Source of the DNA: Bacteroidia bacterium
Lineage (GTDB): Bacteria > Bacteroidota > Ignavibacteria > SZUA-365
Assembly: GCA_027493955.1 (NCBI GenBank)
Contig: JAOSJT010000001.1
Location: forward strand, 449,131 to 513,130
DNA: 64,000 bases
Direction: 5' to 3'
Part shown: in pieces, positions 32,114-41,585 of the stretch
How positions within the stretch are numbered: the first letter of the stretch is position 1
How the letters are laid out: each line of letters opens with the position of its first letter
Made by a program: the position numbers and the translations under genes
The notes under the pieces: model-generated
The model's input: only the letters and a program-made list of their open reading frames with translations
What the model was told of the DNA's origin: nothing
Databases searched by the model: none

Positions 32114-34201
32114 GTACTCCGCCAATTTCCGTATGGCCGCGATGACGTCCTTGTCCTGCGGGAGGATTTCCGGTTCGAGCGACCACGCGTAGGGGATATG
32201 GCAATCCTTCGCGCCGAGACGCATGATGGGAGCGTCGAGCAGATCGAAGCCCTGCTCGGCAATGCGCGAAGCCACTTCGCCGCCGAAGCCGCCTGTGAGA
32301 TTGTCTTCATGCGCGACGAGTACGCGACTGGTCTTTGCGACGGAGGCGAGCACCGTGTCCATGTCCAGCGGGACGAGCGTGCGCAGGTCAACGACTTCGA
32401 CGCTCAAACCTTCCTTGTCGAGTATGCGGGCCGCTTCGAGGGCTTTGTACACGATCGATCCCCAGGTCACGACGGTGACGTCGCTGCCTTCGCGACGAAT
32501 GGACGCCTTGCCGAAGGGGAGCAGGAATTCGGGATCCGGTTCCAGCGACGCGGCATAGCCCTGGCGATACATGCCCTTGTGTTCAAGGAAGAGCACGGGA
32601 TCGTCCATGCGGCAGGCCGTTTTCAACAGCGCTTTCGCATCCGCCGCGGTGGAGGGATACAGGACGTACAGACCCGGTATATGCGTGAAGTACCCGTCGA
32701 TGCTCTGGCTGTGGCACAGACCGCCGTGTATGTAGCCTCCCACGGGCACGCGCATGACCACCGGAGCGGAAAACGCATTGTTGGATCTGTACCGCATGGT
32801 GGAGACCTCGTTGCGGATATGCATCATCGCGGTCCAGATATAGTCGCCGAACTGAATCTCCACCACGGGTTTGAGCCCCTGCACAGCCAAACCGACGGCG
32901 GTGCCGACGATACTCGATTCGGCAAGGGGAGAATTGAAGACGCGGCTGAGGCCGAATTTCGTGGAGAGTCCTTTCGTGGCCGTGAATACGCCGCCTTTGC
33001 CGTCTTCAACATCCTGACCGTAAACGATGATCTTTTCGTTGCGCTCCATTTCTTCGTGCAGCGCGTGATTGATGGCATCGACGATGACAGTCTTGGTGCC
33101 TATGGGCAGATCCTGCTCGAAACGCAGATCGAGCTGCTTCGGGGAGTACAGGAAGTCCGAGGCGGTGGAGGGATCGGGCAAGGGCTTTTCCTCCGCCTTG
33201 TCCGTGGCGGCGTTGACCTCTTCGAGGACATCTTTTTCCATTTGCTCGAATTCTTCTTCCGTAAGCATGCCCGCGTTGATCATCGCATCTTTGAGACGAT
33301 TGATCGGATCGCGCTGGCGATCGCGCTCCAGCTCTTCCTTGCTGCGGTACTTGGTCTGATCGTCGGAAGAAGAGTGGGGGAGCAGGCGCACGACGTCCGT
33401 GACGATGACCGTGGGACCCTCGCCGCGGCGCGCGCGCGCAACGGCTTTACGGAAGGCCTCATGCGTTTCGAAAAGATTCGTGCCGTCCACCTCCATGCGG
33501 TCGAGGTTCACATAGCCCGACACCATGTCGTACACCGAGCCGCCGGTTTGCTGCGAGATATGCACCGAGATCGCGTATTTGTTGTCCTGCACGCAGAAAA
33601 TTACCGGAAGTTTTGCGCGGCTGGCCCAGTTCAGCGCTTCGTGGAAGTCGCCCTGGCTGGTGGTGCCTTCGCCGCTGGACACATACACGACTTCGTCCGT
33701 GCCGCGCAGTTTGGCGCCCTTGGCCGTGCCGACGGCGTGCAGGTACTGCGTGCCGGTGGGTGAGGATTGCGACACGACACGCGCCGAGGCCATACCGTAG
33801 TGCTGCGGCATTTGCCGGCCACCCGAGTTCACATCCTCCGCGCGGGCAAGAAAGTTGGTCATGATGCCTTCGGCGTCCATACCCATGCCGAGCATATACG
33901 AGAGGTCGCGGTAATACGGATAGGACCAGTCCTTGCCCGGCGCGAAGGCCATCGCCGCGGCAATCTGCGCGGCTTCGTGTCCCGATGCGCCGATGTGGAA
34001 AAAGCTCTTTCCCTGTTTGAGCAGCGTGAGCATTTTCTGATCGAGCCTGCGCGAGGTCATCATCAGCTTGAGGATGCGCCGCAGTTCGGCGGCATCGAAG
34101 GGGGAATTTTTCGGAATGCTCAGGGCGAAGGGATTACCCGCAGGTGCGTCGGAAGTATCAACCGGCGGACGCATATCGTCGTTGCTCCGGGACTTTGCCA
34201 T
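32111..34201 (-). CDS. 2-oxoacid dehydrogenase E1, fused alpha-beta subunits
   Basis: 696 residues from the ATG at 34201, chosen for GGAGAG 8 bases upstream; an extension to 34354 has no family content. The alpha half (about 30-345) contains the ThDP-binding region GEGTTSQGDFHEALNWASR ... FCVQDN and the phosphorylation-loop-like SSSDDQTKYRS. The beta half (about 370-696) contains VDAINHALHEEMERNEKIIVYGQDV, FNSPLAESSIVGTAVGLA and VVDLRTLVPLDMDTV. Fusion of alpha and beta in one chain is common in Bacteroidota. It decarboxylates the 2-oxoacid and transfers the acyl group to the E2 lipoyl arm. The gene is likely co-transcribed with E2 through the repeat-filled gap. Confidence 0.92.
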   Translation of the reverse strand: MAKSRSNDDMRPPVDTSDAPAGNPFALSIPKNSPFDAAELRRILKLMMTSRRLDQKMLTLLKQGKSFFHIGASGHEAAQIAAAMAFAPGKDWSYPYYRDLSYMLGMGMDAEGIMTNFLARAEDVNSGGRQMPQHYGMASARVVSQSSPTGTQYLHAVGTAKGAKLRGTDEVVYVSSGEGTTSQGDFHEALNWASRAKLPVIFCVQDNKYAISVHISQQTGGSVYDMVSGYVNLDRMEVDGTNLFETHEAFRKAVARARRGEGPTVIVTDVVRLLPHSSSDDQTKYRSKEELERDRQRDPINRLKDAMINAGMLTEEEFEQMEKDVLEEVNAATDKAEEKPLPDPSTASDFLYSPKQLDLRFEQDLPIGTKTVIVDAINHALHEEMERNEKIIVYGQDVEDGKGGVFTATKGLSTKFGLSRVFNSPLAESSIVGTAVGLAVQGLKPVVEIQFGDYIWTAMMHIRNEVSTMRYRSNNAFSAPVVMRVPVGGYIHGGLCHSQSIDGYFTHIPGLYVLYPSTAADAKALLKTACRMDDPVLFLEHKGMYRQGYAASLEPDPEFLLPFGKASIRREGSDVTVVTWGSIVYKALEAARILDKEGLSVEVVDLRTLVPLDMDTVLASVAKTSRVLVAHEDNLTGGFGGEVASRIAEQGFDLLDAPIMRLGAKDCHIPYAWSLEPEILPQDKDVIAAIRKLAEY

Positions 34202-34756
34202 GTATGTTTCTCTCCAGGGACAGATTTTGTGAGACTCGGGGCCTTTGAAGTAACTCCCGTTCGAGGGGAAAAATTCCCTCCATGGAAGCTTTCTGCTCAA
34301 AATCCCTCGCTTTCGGGGAAACCGAAATGTACACTTGCCGTATCGGAATTGCAATGCTGTGTCGCGCTATCGTGTCGCAAGCTATCGTGTCGCAAGCGAA
34401 GGGATCCCCGAAATGGACTTCGCGGGATTCCCAAGGCAGATTCGGCCGCACTACATCAGGGAAGGCTCACGGCCGACAGCCGAGATGCAAGCATCAACAC
34501 TTTCACGCGTCGGCATGTGCACTTCGATGTTGGTTCCATGTTCCTCAACGGAGTCCTATCTGTTGAGACTGCAATACTGGGCAAGTATCGAATGTTGCAT
34601 TTCTCTCGAGAGCATCGGCATGTTGCGACAAGACGCCCATATGTACTCGGGCTGATTTCGTCTCACGTGGAGTGTAGAACAGATTTGCATGAAACGGTGG
34701 ATCGTTCTATTACTTTGCGGTTTTTTCTCTCCCCCCATTTCCGTAGTTTTCTCCCC
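34202..34756. other. 555 bp divergent intergenic region without a gene
   Basis: Lies between the starts of E1 (minus) and the PfkB kinase (plus). Open frames here are short and unrecognisable. It contains the E1 Shine-Dalgarno at its left end and a perfect 15 bp tandem duplication at 34366-34395. Presumably holds both promoters; I cannot place them convincingly. Confidence 0.5.
34366..34395. repeat. 15 bp perfect tandem duplication
   Basis: GCTATCGTGTCGCAA occurs twice head to tail, preceded by a partial copy (GCTGTGTCGC). Confidence 0.85.
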
Positions 34757-35665
34757 ATGCTCACCATCATCGCACCCTCGCCTGATCATAAGCGCATCTA
34801 TCGTGTCGCCTCGCTCGCCGCCGGCACAGTGCATCGGGCGTCGGAGGTGCTTGCGGTTGCGTCGGGCAAGGGCGTCAACGCCGTGCGGGCGTTGGGCTGC
34901 ATCGGCGCCGAGGTGAAGCTCGTCACTCCGGCCGGACAAGCCTTCCATGACGCCCTGCTGCAAGACGCATCCCTGGAGGGCGCGCAGCTCGAGGTCATAA
35001 AGGTTGCGCTACCCACGCGCTGCTGCGTCACCTTGCTCAGCGAGGACGGCATGGCAACGGAAATCGTGCAGGAGGCCGCGCCGATGTCCGAGGATGAGGC
35101 CGCGCAGTTCGTCGCACACAGTCTCGCCGCCGTAAACAAAGCTTCCGCGCTGCTGCTGGCTGGCTCCATCCCATCGGGCGTGCCGGGGGATCTCTACGAA
35201 CAGTGCGGGCGGCTTGCTAGCGAGCGGGGCATTTACGCGGTCGTGGATGCGCATGGCGTGGCGCTGCAATCCGCGCTGCGCGGCGGACCGTCTGTGGTGA
35301 AGATTACGCGATCCGAGCTTGCCGATACACTAGAACTGCGGCGTGAAGATCTGGACGTCCCATCCGCCTGCTCCGCGCTGCGCGGCCTGGGAGCCCGCCA
35401 CATCGTGCTTACCGACGGCGGCGGACCCGTGACCATCGTGGAGGAGGACGGCACGGTGTTCTCTCTTGCTCCGGAAACTGTAAAGGTGGTCAACGCGGTC
35501 GGCTCGGGTGATGCAATGAGCGCCGGTATTACGCTGGCCCTGGGTCGGGGGCAGGATTTGCGGCATGCCATCGAACTCGGAATGCGCATGGGATCCGCCA
35601 ATGCGGCGACGCTCATACCAGGAGAGCTGCCGGTGGATTTCACCGAGATCACAAGCCCGGAGTGA
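34757..35665 (+). CDS. PfkB-family sugar kinase (1-phosphofructokinase/tagatose-6-phosphate kinase type)
   Basis: 302 residues of the ribokinase-like fold. Visible features are the GKGVNAVRALGCIG substrate loop near the N-terminus (about 38-52), LLAGSIPSGVPGDLYEQC, VVKITRSELAD and the ATP/catalytic signature VNAVGSGDAMSAGITLALG, whose Asp is the base. The GKG(V/I)N loop and SIP-GVP are typical of LacC/FruK-type kinases acting on sugar phosphates; the exact substrate is not decidable. The ATG at 34757 has no Shine-Dalgarno, but no better start is in frame. It is not accompanied by sugar transport genes. Confidence 0.8.
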   Translation: MLTIIAPSPDHKRIYRVASLAAGTVHRASEVLAVASGKGVNAVRALGCIGAEVKLVTPAGQAFHDALLQDASLEGAQLEVIKVALPTRCCVTLLSEDGMATEIVQEAAPMSEDEAAQFVAHSLAAVNKASALLLAGSIPSGVPGDLYEQCGRLASERGIYAVVDAHGVALQSALRGGPSVVKITRSELADTLELRREDLDVPSACSALRGLGARHIVLTDGGGPVTIVEEDGTVFSLAPETVKVVNAVGSGDAMSAGITLALGRGQDLRHAIELGMRMGSANAATLIPGELPVDFTEITSPE

Positions 35666-35739
35666 TCACCCCGAGTCCCGGTGACAGAACTATTCGTCCA
35701 TCACGGACGTTGTGCTAGATTGTGCAGAAAGGATACGGA

Positions 35740-37554
35740 ATGCAGGAAGACGAAATTCTCGGAAAAGCGTACGACAGCCGTTTGATGAAGCGTCTGCTGA
35801 TTTACGCACGGCCGTACGCACCGCATATTGTGGGCGCGATTTTGCTCACGATATTTATCTCGGCGCTGAGCCCCCTGCGTCCTTACCTCACAAAAATCGC
35901 AATCGACGATTACATCAGCGTGGGGGACAGCGACGGCCTGCTGCTCATTGTCATGCTGCTGTTCGCATCATTGCTCGTTCAGGGTGCGGCGCAGTATTTC
36001 ATGACGTACTTCACGCAGTGGATCGGTCAGCGCATTATCGTGGATGTGCGCATGCAGATTTTCACCAAGCTGCAGCGGCTGGCTTTGCGTTTTTTCGATC
36101 GCAATCCCGTCGGACGCCTCGTGACACGCGTCACCAACGATGTGGAAGTGCTCAACGAGATGTTCTCCTCCGGTCTCGTGACGGTATTCGCCGATGTGTT
36201 CATCCTCATCTGGATTGTGGTGTTCATGTTCAGCATCAACTGGGTGTTGGCGCTGGTCACGCTCAGTGTCATTCCGTTTCTGGTGTACGGAACATTTCTC
36301 TTCCGCCGCAAGGTGCGCGAGACGTATCGGGCCGTGCGCTACGAAGTGGCCAGACTGAACAGCTTCATGCAGGAGCGCGTGTCGGGGATATCCACGATGC
36401 AGCTTTTCGGAAAGGAGAAAAAGGAGTATGATACCTTTGACGGCATCAACAAGGCCCATGCCGAAGCGAATATCAAATCCGTGTTTTACTACGCGGTGTT
36501 TTTCCCGGGGGTGGAATTCATCAGCTCGCTCGCGGTTGCGTTGATAGTATGGTATGCCGGCGGTGAGATTCTCGCGGGTCTTATGAGCGTCGGTACGATG
36601 ATATCCTTCATCCAGTACACGGAAATGTTTTTCCGTCCCATACGCGATTTGTCGGAAAAGTATAACATCATGCAGACGGCCATGGCGTCGTCCGAGCGCA
36701 TTTTCAAGATGCTTGATGATGACACCATCATTCCGGAACCCGCGGCGGATCGCGCGCGTCCGCTGCCGCGTATCGAGGACATAGCGTTCACCAACGTCAG
36801 GTTCGCCTACAACAAGGACGAATGGGTGCTGCGGGATGTGTCGTTCAGCATTCCGCGCGGCAGCACGATAGCCATTGTCGGCGCTACCGGAGCGGGGAAG
36901 AGTACCATCATCAATCTTCTTTGCCGCTTCTACGATATACAGGAAGGGAGTATTACCGTTGGCGGCACGGACATACGCGATGTGTATATCGCGGATCTTC
37001 GCCAGCATATCGGCATTGTGCTTCAGGATGTGTTTCTGTTCGCGGGAAGTATGCGCAACAATATCACGCTCGGCGACGAGAGTATCAGCGGCGAACGCGT
37101 GGAGGAGGTGTCGCGACTGGTCGGTATCGACCGCTTCATCGAGCGCTTGCCGGATCGTTACGAGTCGGAGATCAGGGAAAGGGGCGGTTCCCTTTCCGTC
37201 GGTCAGAAGCAATTGCTCGCTTTTGCACGCGCACTCGCGTTTGACCCGGAGCTGCTGATCCTCGACGAAGCGACATCGAGCGTTGACACGGAATCCGAAC
37301 TGCTTATTCAACAAGCCATCGCCACACTGCTCAAGGGTCGCACATCCGTCGTCATCGCACACCGCCTCTCCACTATACAAAACGCTGACATTATTCTCGT
37401 GATGCACAAGGGCCAGATACGCGAGCGCGGTACGCATCAGGAATTGCTGGCGCAGAAGGGGATATATTACCGGCTGTATCAGCTGCAATACAAAGACCAG
37501 GAGACCACAGAAAAGACAGAAAAAACAGAAAAGAGGGAGGTGCTGTCGTCATGA
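35740..37554 (+). CDS. ABC exporter (fused permease-ATPase, MsbA/multidrug type)
   Basis: 604 residues from the ATG at 35740, with AAAGGA 6 bases upstream. A six-helix transmembrane domain (about 20-310; FFDRNPVGRLVTRVTNDVEVLNE is the type IV exporter coupling region) precedes an ATPase domain with Walker A GATGAGKST (about 390), Q-loop VLQDVFLF, signature LSVGQKQLLAFARAL, Walker B LLILDEATSSVD and switch His in VIAHRLST. It probably works as a homodimer or with a partner and exports lipids or drugs. The C-terminus is unusual: the last 22 residues (ETTEKTEKTEKREVLSS and before) are encoded by the first copy of a CACAGA-type repeat array that continues past the stop. Confidence 0.92.
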   Translation: MQEDEILGKAYDSRLMKRLLIYARPYAPHIVGAILLTIFISALSPLRPYLTKIAIDDYISVGDSDGLLLIVMLLFASLLVQGAAQYFMTYFTQWIGQRIIVDVRMQIFTKLQRLALRFFDRNPVGRLVTRVTNDVEVLNEMFSSGLVTVFADVFILIWIVVFMFSINWVLALVTLSVIPFLVYGTFLFRRKVRETYRAVRYEVARLNSFMQERVSGISTMQLFGKEKKEYDTFDGINKAHAEANIKSVFYYAVFFPGVEFISSLAVALIVWYAGGEILAGLMSVGTMISFIQYTEMFFRPIRDLSEKYNIMQTAMASSERIFKMLDDDTIIPEPAADRARPLPRIEDIAFTNVRFAYNKDEWVLRDVSFSIPRGSTIAIVGATGAGKSTIINLLCRFYDIQEGSITVGGTDIRDVYIADLRQHIGIVLQDVFLFAGSMRNNITLGDESISGERVEEVSRLVGIDRFIERLPDRYESEIRERGGSLSVGQKQLLAFARALAFDPELLILDEATSSVDTESELLIQQAIATLLKGRTSVVIAHRLSTIQNADIILVMHKGQIRERGTHQELLAQKGIYYRLYQLQYKDQETTEKTEKTEKREVLSS

Positions 37555-38050
37555 GTTATGCAGATTCGTGAGATGTTACGGGTGCATCATCGTGGACAAG
37601 CTTCGAAGAAAGTGTGACCACAGAAGGGACAGAAAAAACAGTGACCACAGAAAAGACAGAAGAAACAGTGACCACAGAAAAGACAGAAGAAACAGTGACC
37701 ACAGAAAAGACAGAAAAAACAGAAAAGAGGGAGGTGCTGTCGTCATGAGTTATGCAGATTCGTGAGATGTTACGGGTGCATCATCGTGGACAAGCTTCGA
37801 AGAAAGAGTGACCACAGAAGGGACAGAAAAAACAGTGACCACAGAAAAGACAGAAGAAACAGTGACCACAGAAAGGACAGAAAAAGCAGAAAAGAGGGAG
37901 GTGCTGTCGTCATGAGTTATGCAGATTCGTGAGATGTTACGGGTGCATCATCGTGGACAAGCTTCGAAGAAAGAGTGACCACAGAAGGGACAGAAAAAAC
38001 AGTGACCACAGAAAAAACAGAAAAAGCAGAAAAGAGGGAGGTGCTGCCGT
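37502..38050. repeat. nested tandem repeat: 27 bp units inside 140-194 bp macro-units
   Basis: The block GAGGGAGGTGCTGYCGTCATGAGTT starts at 37533, 37727, 37894 and 38034, so macro-units are 194, 167 and 140 bp long. The steps are exactly 27 bp, the length of the micro-unit GTGACCACAGAAAAGACAGA plus AGAAACA. Each macro-unit thus has one micro-unit fewer than the one before. Between them is a constant segment (CAGATTCGTGAGATGTTACG and following, to CAAGCTTCGAAGAAAG). The first copy encodes the end of the ABC exporter. Confidence 0.93.
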
Positions 38051-38252
38051 CATGAGTTCATTGGTGAGATCTTACATGTGCATCATCGTGGACAAGCTTC
38101 GGAGTCAGTAAGCCCCATCTTGTCCATTCTCGTGGCGATGAATTTCTGCATTTGAGAGACAGGTGATTACGGTTATCTTTTCCGTACTGCAGCCACAGAA
38201 GGGGATTATCGGTGGTTACATCAAGAATTCATTTTGCAGAGGGAGATTTGTG

Positions 38253-38645
38253 ATGACGGATGAAGAGTATTTTCCCTATAAGGACGAGGGCTACCGTATT
38301 CTGGGAGCCGCATTTGAAGTCTACAGGAGGATCGGAAACGGATTCGGAGAAGGGGTGTATCAGGAAGCACTTGCTATAGAATTCAGTCTTCGAGACATTC
38401 CCTTCGAGGAGCAGCCGCGGCTCCATATCGAGTACAAGGGTACACAGCTTCGACGGACGTTTGTACCGGATTTCATTTGTTTTGATGCCATCATCGTTGA
38501 AATCAAAGCGGTTACCCTGCTCAACGATTTGCATCGGTCTCAGCTTTTCAACTATCTGAAGGCTTCACGATTCATTCTGGGCTATGTGCTAAATTTTGGT
38601 CATGAACCACTTCTCGAACATGACAGAAAGCTTTGTACCTGGTAA
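38253..38645 (+). CDS. GxxExxY protein (PD-(D/E)XK nuclease superfamily)
   Basis: 130 residues with GAGGGAG before the ATG at 38253. The name-giving motif is in GNGFGEGVYQEALAIEF (about 29-45), and the nuclease-fold core is FVPDFICFDAIIVEIKAV (Asp, then E-x-K). HRSQLFNYLKASRFILGYVLNFG completes the family. Function is unknown; the fold suggests a nuclease or a nuclease-derived protein. The gene lies between two convergent genes and is bracketed by CACAGA-type repeat arrays of opposite orientation (37502-38050 and 38827-38948). A frame extending 90 bases upstream lacks family content. Confidence 0.9.
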   Translation: MTDEEYFPYKDEGYRILGAAFEVYRRIGNGFGEGVYQEALAIEFSLRDIPFEEQPRLHIEYKGTQLRRTFVPDFICFDAIIVEIKAVTLLNDLHRSQLFNYLKASRFILGYVLNFGHEPLLEHDRKLCTW

Positions 38646-38826
38646 ACCCGAGTCGCGCATGGCGTAGGGACGGGCCAACATTCTGTTCCGATAGGATTGA
38701 GTGAGGATAGCTGGAAAGCCGTGTCGCAAAACGGTGGGGAACCGTCTCATTCCTACCCCGAATCACCTAATGGACAGTAGCTCGATCAATGCCGTGCTTT
38801 AATGACAGTACTTTTCCTGATTCCAG

Positions 38827-38948
38827 CATATTCTGTCCTCTTCTGTTCTTATTCTCTTCTTTTCTCTTCTTTTCTCTTCTTTTCTCTTCTTTTCTGTCTT
38901 TTCTGTCTTTTCTGTCTTTTCTGTGGTTTCTGTGGTTTCTGTGGTCTC
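38827..38948. repeat. TTTTCTGT/TTTTCTCTTC microrepeat array (inverse of the left array)
   Basis: About 120 bp of TTTTCTCTTC (x4), TTTTCTGTC (x3) and TTTCTGTGG (x3) units. The complement reads GACCACAGAAACCACAGAAACC then ACAGAAAAGACAGAAAAGAC, the same vocabulary as the array at 37502-38050 but in the opposite orientation. It reaches the stop codon of the GWxTD gene. Confidence 0.9.
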
Positions 38949-40275
38949 AGCGGAGGCGATTCCTGTCGTCCCAGATCGGATACAGCAGGCGATAGTCTCC
39001 GAAGCCGGACTCGTCGATGAAGACGAAGCGCCGGTTGATGTCGTAATACTCCCACACCTCGTAGGGGCGTTCGTCGGCGCTGAGAGGGTTACGATCGATG
39101 TAATCGGGTGCGCCATACATGATATAGGTCATGCCGCGATCGGTTTTCCAGCCGTCGAGGTAATGGCCGAACTGCTGATTTGCGAATGCGACACGGTTGT
39201 AGTACTCGATCATAGCGGTGTTGGTCTTCGAACCGGGCGCGGGATTGCGGCGTTCCCAGAACTCCTCGAAGCGCCGGCGCTTTTCCTGCTCGTCTTCAGC
39301 GTCGCGTATGAAGCGGAGTTCCTCACTCGTTGCATAATAACGCAATTGATCTATGGCCACATCCAGATCGACAGCGGAAATGGGAGCGCCGGCGGTGAGC
39401 CACTCGATGATGAATTGCCGTTCCACTGCGGCCAATACACTCGTACCCGCGCTGTCGTCACCGCGGCGCAGTGTGGCCTTCAGTATATAACTGCCTATGC
39501 CGAGTCCGGAACTTCCGATGTTTGCGAGAAAGGTGTTCCTTCCCTGCTTGAGCGGTTGTGTATCGCGTTTGGAAAAGACCTCGCGACCCTGCCGCGTGAT
39601 GGAATAGGTGATATCCACCGCGTTCAGTTTGAAGGGATTGTACACTTCGTAAAACAAGTCGAAACCATTCTCGAGTGCGGCTACATTGGGATTGATCTGT
39701 GGGGAAATCTGCCTCTTGATGCCGACGTTTTCCACATTACGAACGAGCATGAGATCGCTGATGCCGAGGAGATTCTGATCATAGCGCTGCACGGTGAAAC
39801 TACGGGACTGACGGAATTCCTTGCGCGATTCCCTATCCTCGAACAGCACTTCGATCTGGTACTTACCCGGGTCGAGTTTCAGTGTGCGCTGGCTGAGGTC
39901 ATAATGCGCCGAGCTGGTCGTGCGCTCAAAACTCAGAAGCTCCACCTTGCGCTCCCAGGTCTCCTCTCGGACCAGACGCGCATTGTCCGGTTCATACACC
40001 AGCACGGTGATGGTATACCCGCTTATATAGAATTCCTGGTTCTTCACGAAGGTGAGCAGATCATTCGGAACATGCACATAGACGTCCACGCGCCCATGAA
40101 GACCGAACTCATCGTATTCCGCAAAATTCAGAATATCGAAATAAAACGGCTGAACGCGCATGCTATGGACCGTTTTGGCTTCGCTGCTCCCTGAGTCCTG
40201 CGCGTGCAAGAGATGCCCGCACGCAGTGATGATGAGCAAGGCTACGAGAAGGGAAATCGTGTGCCGACGGGGCAT
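38947..40275 (-). CDS. GWxTD domain-containing secreted protein
   Basis: 442 residues from the ATG at 40275 (GGAGG 6 bases upstream; a GTG two codons earlier overlaps that site). The signal region MPRRHTISLLVALLIITACG could also be a lipoprotein signal (ITAC-G). A beta-rich first half follows (about 40-270, extracellular-matrix-like strands such as YQIEVLFEDRESRKEF). The C-terminal GWxTD domain (about 300-440) contains EEFWERRNPAPGSKTNTA, the motif DGWKTDRGMTYIMYGAPDYIDRNP and YEVWEYYD. GWxTD proteins are frequent in the FCB group and Acidobacteria; function unknown. The start is 2 bases after the rimO stop, so rimO and this gene are one transcript. Confidence 0.88.
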   Translation of the reverse strand: MPRRHTISLLVALLIITACGHLLHAQDSGSSEAKTVHSMRVQPFYFDILNFAEYDEFGLHGRVDVYVHVPNDLLTFVKNQEFYISGYTITVLVYEPDNARLVREETWERKVELLSFERTTSSAHYDLSQRTLKLDPGKYQIEVLFEDRESRKEFRQSRSFTVQRYDQNLLGISDLMLVRNVENVGIKRQISPQINPNVAALENGFDLFYEVYNPFKLNAVDITYSITRQGREVFSKRDTQPLKQGRNTFLANIGSSGLGIGSYILKATLRRGDDSAGTSVLAAVERQFIIEWLTAGAPISAVDLDVAIDQLRYYATSEELRFIRDAEDEQEKRRRFEEFWERRNPAPGSKTNTAMIEYYNRVAFANQQFGHYLDGWKTDRGMTYIMYGAPDYIDRNPLSADERPYEVWEYYDINRRFVFIDESGFGDYRLLYPIWDDRNRLR

Positions 40276-40277
40276 AT

Positions 40278-41585
40278 TCACCTCCGGAGTGTCGCGACGA
40301 GATCGTATTCCGCCGCTTCAGTGATGACCGCATCGACGAAATCTCCAATGGGTGGAGGTCCGTCAAATTCGTTGACTGAAATGAGAACTTCATTGTCCAC
40401 CTCGGGCGCATCGAACTCGGTACGGCCGATGGCGAATTCTCCTTCCACCGCGTCGAGGAGGATACGGAGTTGCTGCCCGATGCGCTGGTCGTTTTTCTTC
40501 GCCGAAATACCACTTTGCAGATCCATGATAGCGTCGCGACGTTCTTCCTTGACGGAGCGCGGGACAGGATCGCCGAGTATCCAGGACGAGGTATTTTCCT
40601 CCTGGGAATAGAGAAAAACACCGAGCCGATCAAATTCGGTTTGACGCACGAAATCGTAGAGCGTCTCGAAAGCGGCATCCGTTTCACCGGGATACCCGAC
40701 GATCAGCGTGGTCCTGATGGCGATGCCGGGGACGCGCTTGCGCATTTCCTCCAGCAGTTCTTCGGTGGCACGACGAGTGATACCGCGCCGCATGGACTTG
40801 AGAACGGCGTCGTCGATGTGCTGTATCGGTATGTCAATGTAGCGGCACAGCGCGTCGCGCTCTCTGATGATATCGAGCGTCCCGAGCGGAAAATGTGAGG
40901 GATACGCGTACATCAGGCGTATCCATTCGAGACCCTGTATGGCGGAAAGCTCGTCGAGCAGTGTGGGAAGACGCCGCTCTCCGTACAGATCGAGACCGTA
41001 TGACGTGGTGTCCTGAGCTATGAGTACGAGTTCTTTGGTACCAAGGGTGCGGAGGAATTTCGCTTCATGCACAATCTCCTCCATGCGTTTCGAAACATGA
41101 CCGCCCCGCATGAGAGGAATGGAGCAGAAAGAGCACGGACGGTCGCAACCTTCGGAAATTTTGAGATAGGCAGTATGCGACGGTGTGCTGAGATGCCGCT
41201 CACCGAGCAATTCCCGTTTGAAACTGCCCCCCAGTGTTTCGAGAATTGCGGCAAAATCCGTGACGCCGAAGAATTTATCCACCTCCGGAAGCTCGGCTTC
41301 GAGATCGCTGCGGTAGCGTTCCGAGAGGCAACCGGCTACGTAGAGCTGCTGTATGGTGCCGGCTTTCTTCAGTTCGGAGGCTTCGAGTATGGTATTGACC
41401 GATTCCTCTTTCGCCGCATCGATAAAGCCACAGGTGTTGATGATCACCGTATCGGCGTCGTTGGGATCATCGACAATGCTGAGTCCGTTGACGTCGAGCT
41501 GATGCATCAATACTTCTGAATCCACCGTATTTTTCGAGCAGCCGAGGGTGACGATAGAAATACGCTGGCGGGGGGATCGGGCCAT
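40278..41585 (-). CDS. rimO: ribosomal protein S12 methylthiotransferase RimO
   Basis: A 435-residue radical-SAM methylthiotransferase modifying the conserved Asp of ribosomal protein S12. The UPF0004 domain has the three cluster-binding Cys C16 (TLGCSKN), C52 (NTCGFI) and C86 (VAGCLSER). The radical SAM CxxxCxxC is CDRPCSFC (C147, C151, C154). The TRAM domain forms the C-terminus (about 370-435). TLGCSKN with VDSE and FIDAAKEES distinguishes RimO from MiaB. Expressed with the GWxTD gene downstream. Confidence 0.94.
   Translation of the reverse strand: MARSPRQRISIVTLGCSKNTVDSEVLMHQLDVNGLSIVDDPNDADTVIINTCGFIDAAKEESVNTILEASELKKAGTIQQLYVAGCLSERYRSDLEAELPEVDKFFGVTDFAAILETLGGSFKRELLGERHLSTPSHTAYLKISEGCDRPCSFCSIPLMRGGHVSKRMEEIVHEAKFLRTLGTKELVLIAQDTTSYGLDLYGERRLPTLLDELSAIQGLEWIRLMYAYPSHFPLGTLDIIRERDALCRYIDIPIQHIDDAVLKSMRRGITRRATEELLEEMRKRVPGIAIRTTLIVGYPGETDAAFETLYDFVRQTEFDRLGVFLYSQEENTSSWILGDPVPRSVKEERRDAIMDLQSGISAKKNDQRIGQQLRILLDAVEGEFAIGRTEFDAPEVDNEVLISVNEFDGPPPIGDFVDAVITEAAEYDLVATLRR

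Noticed and set aside
31878-32391. Open frames reading repeated LYPLPFT across the heptamer array
   Set aside because: A 7 bp unit without stops keeps all frames open; the frames start or end inside E1 and have no start signals.
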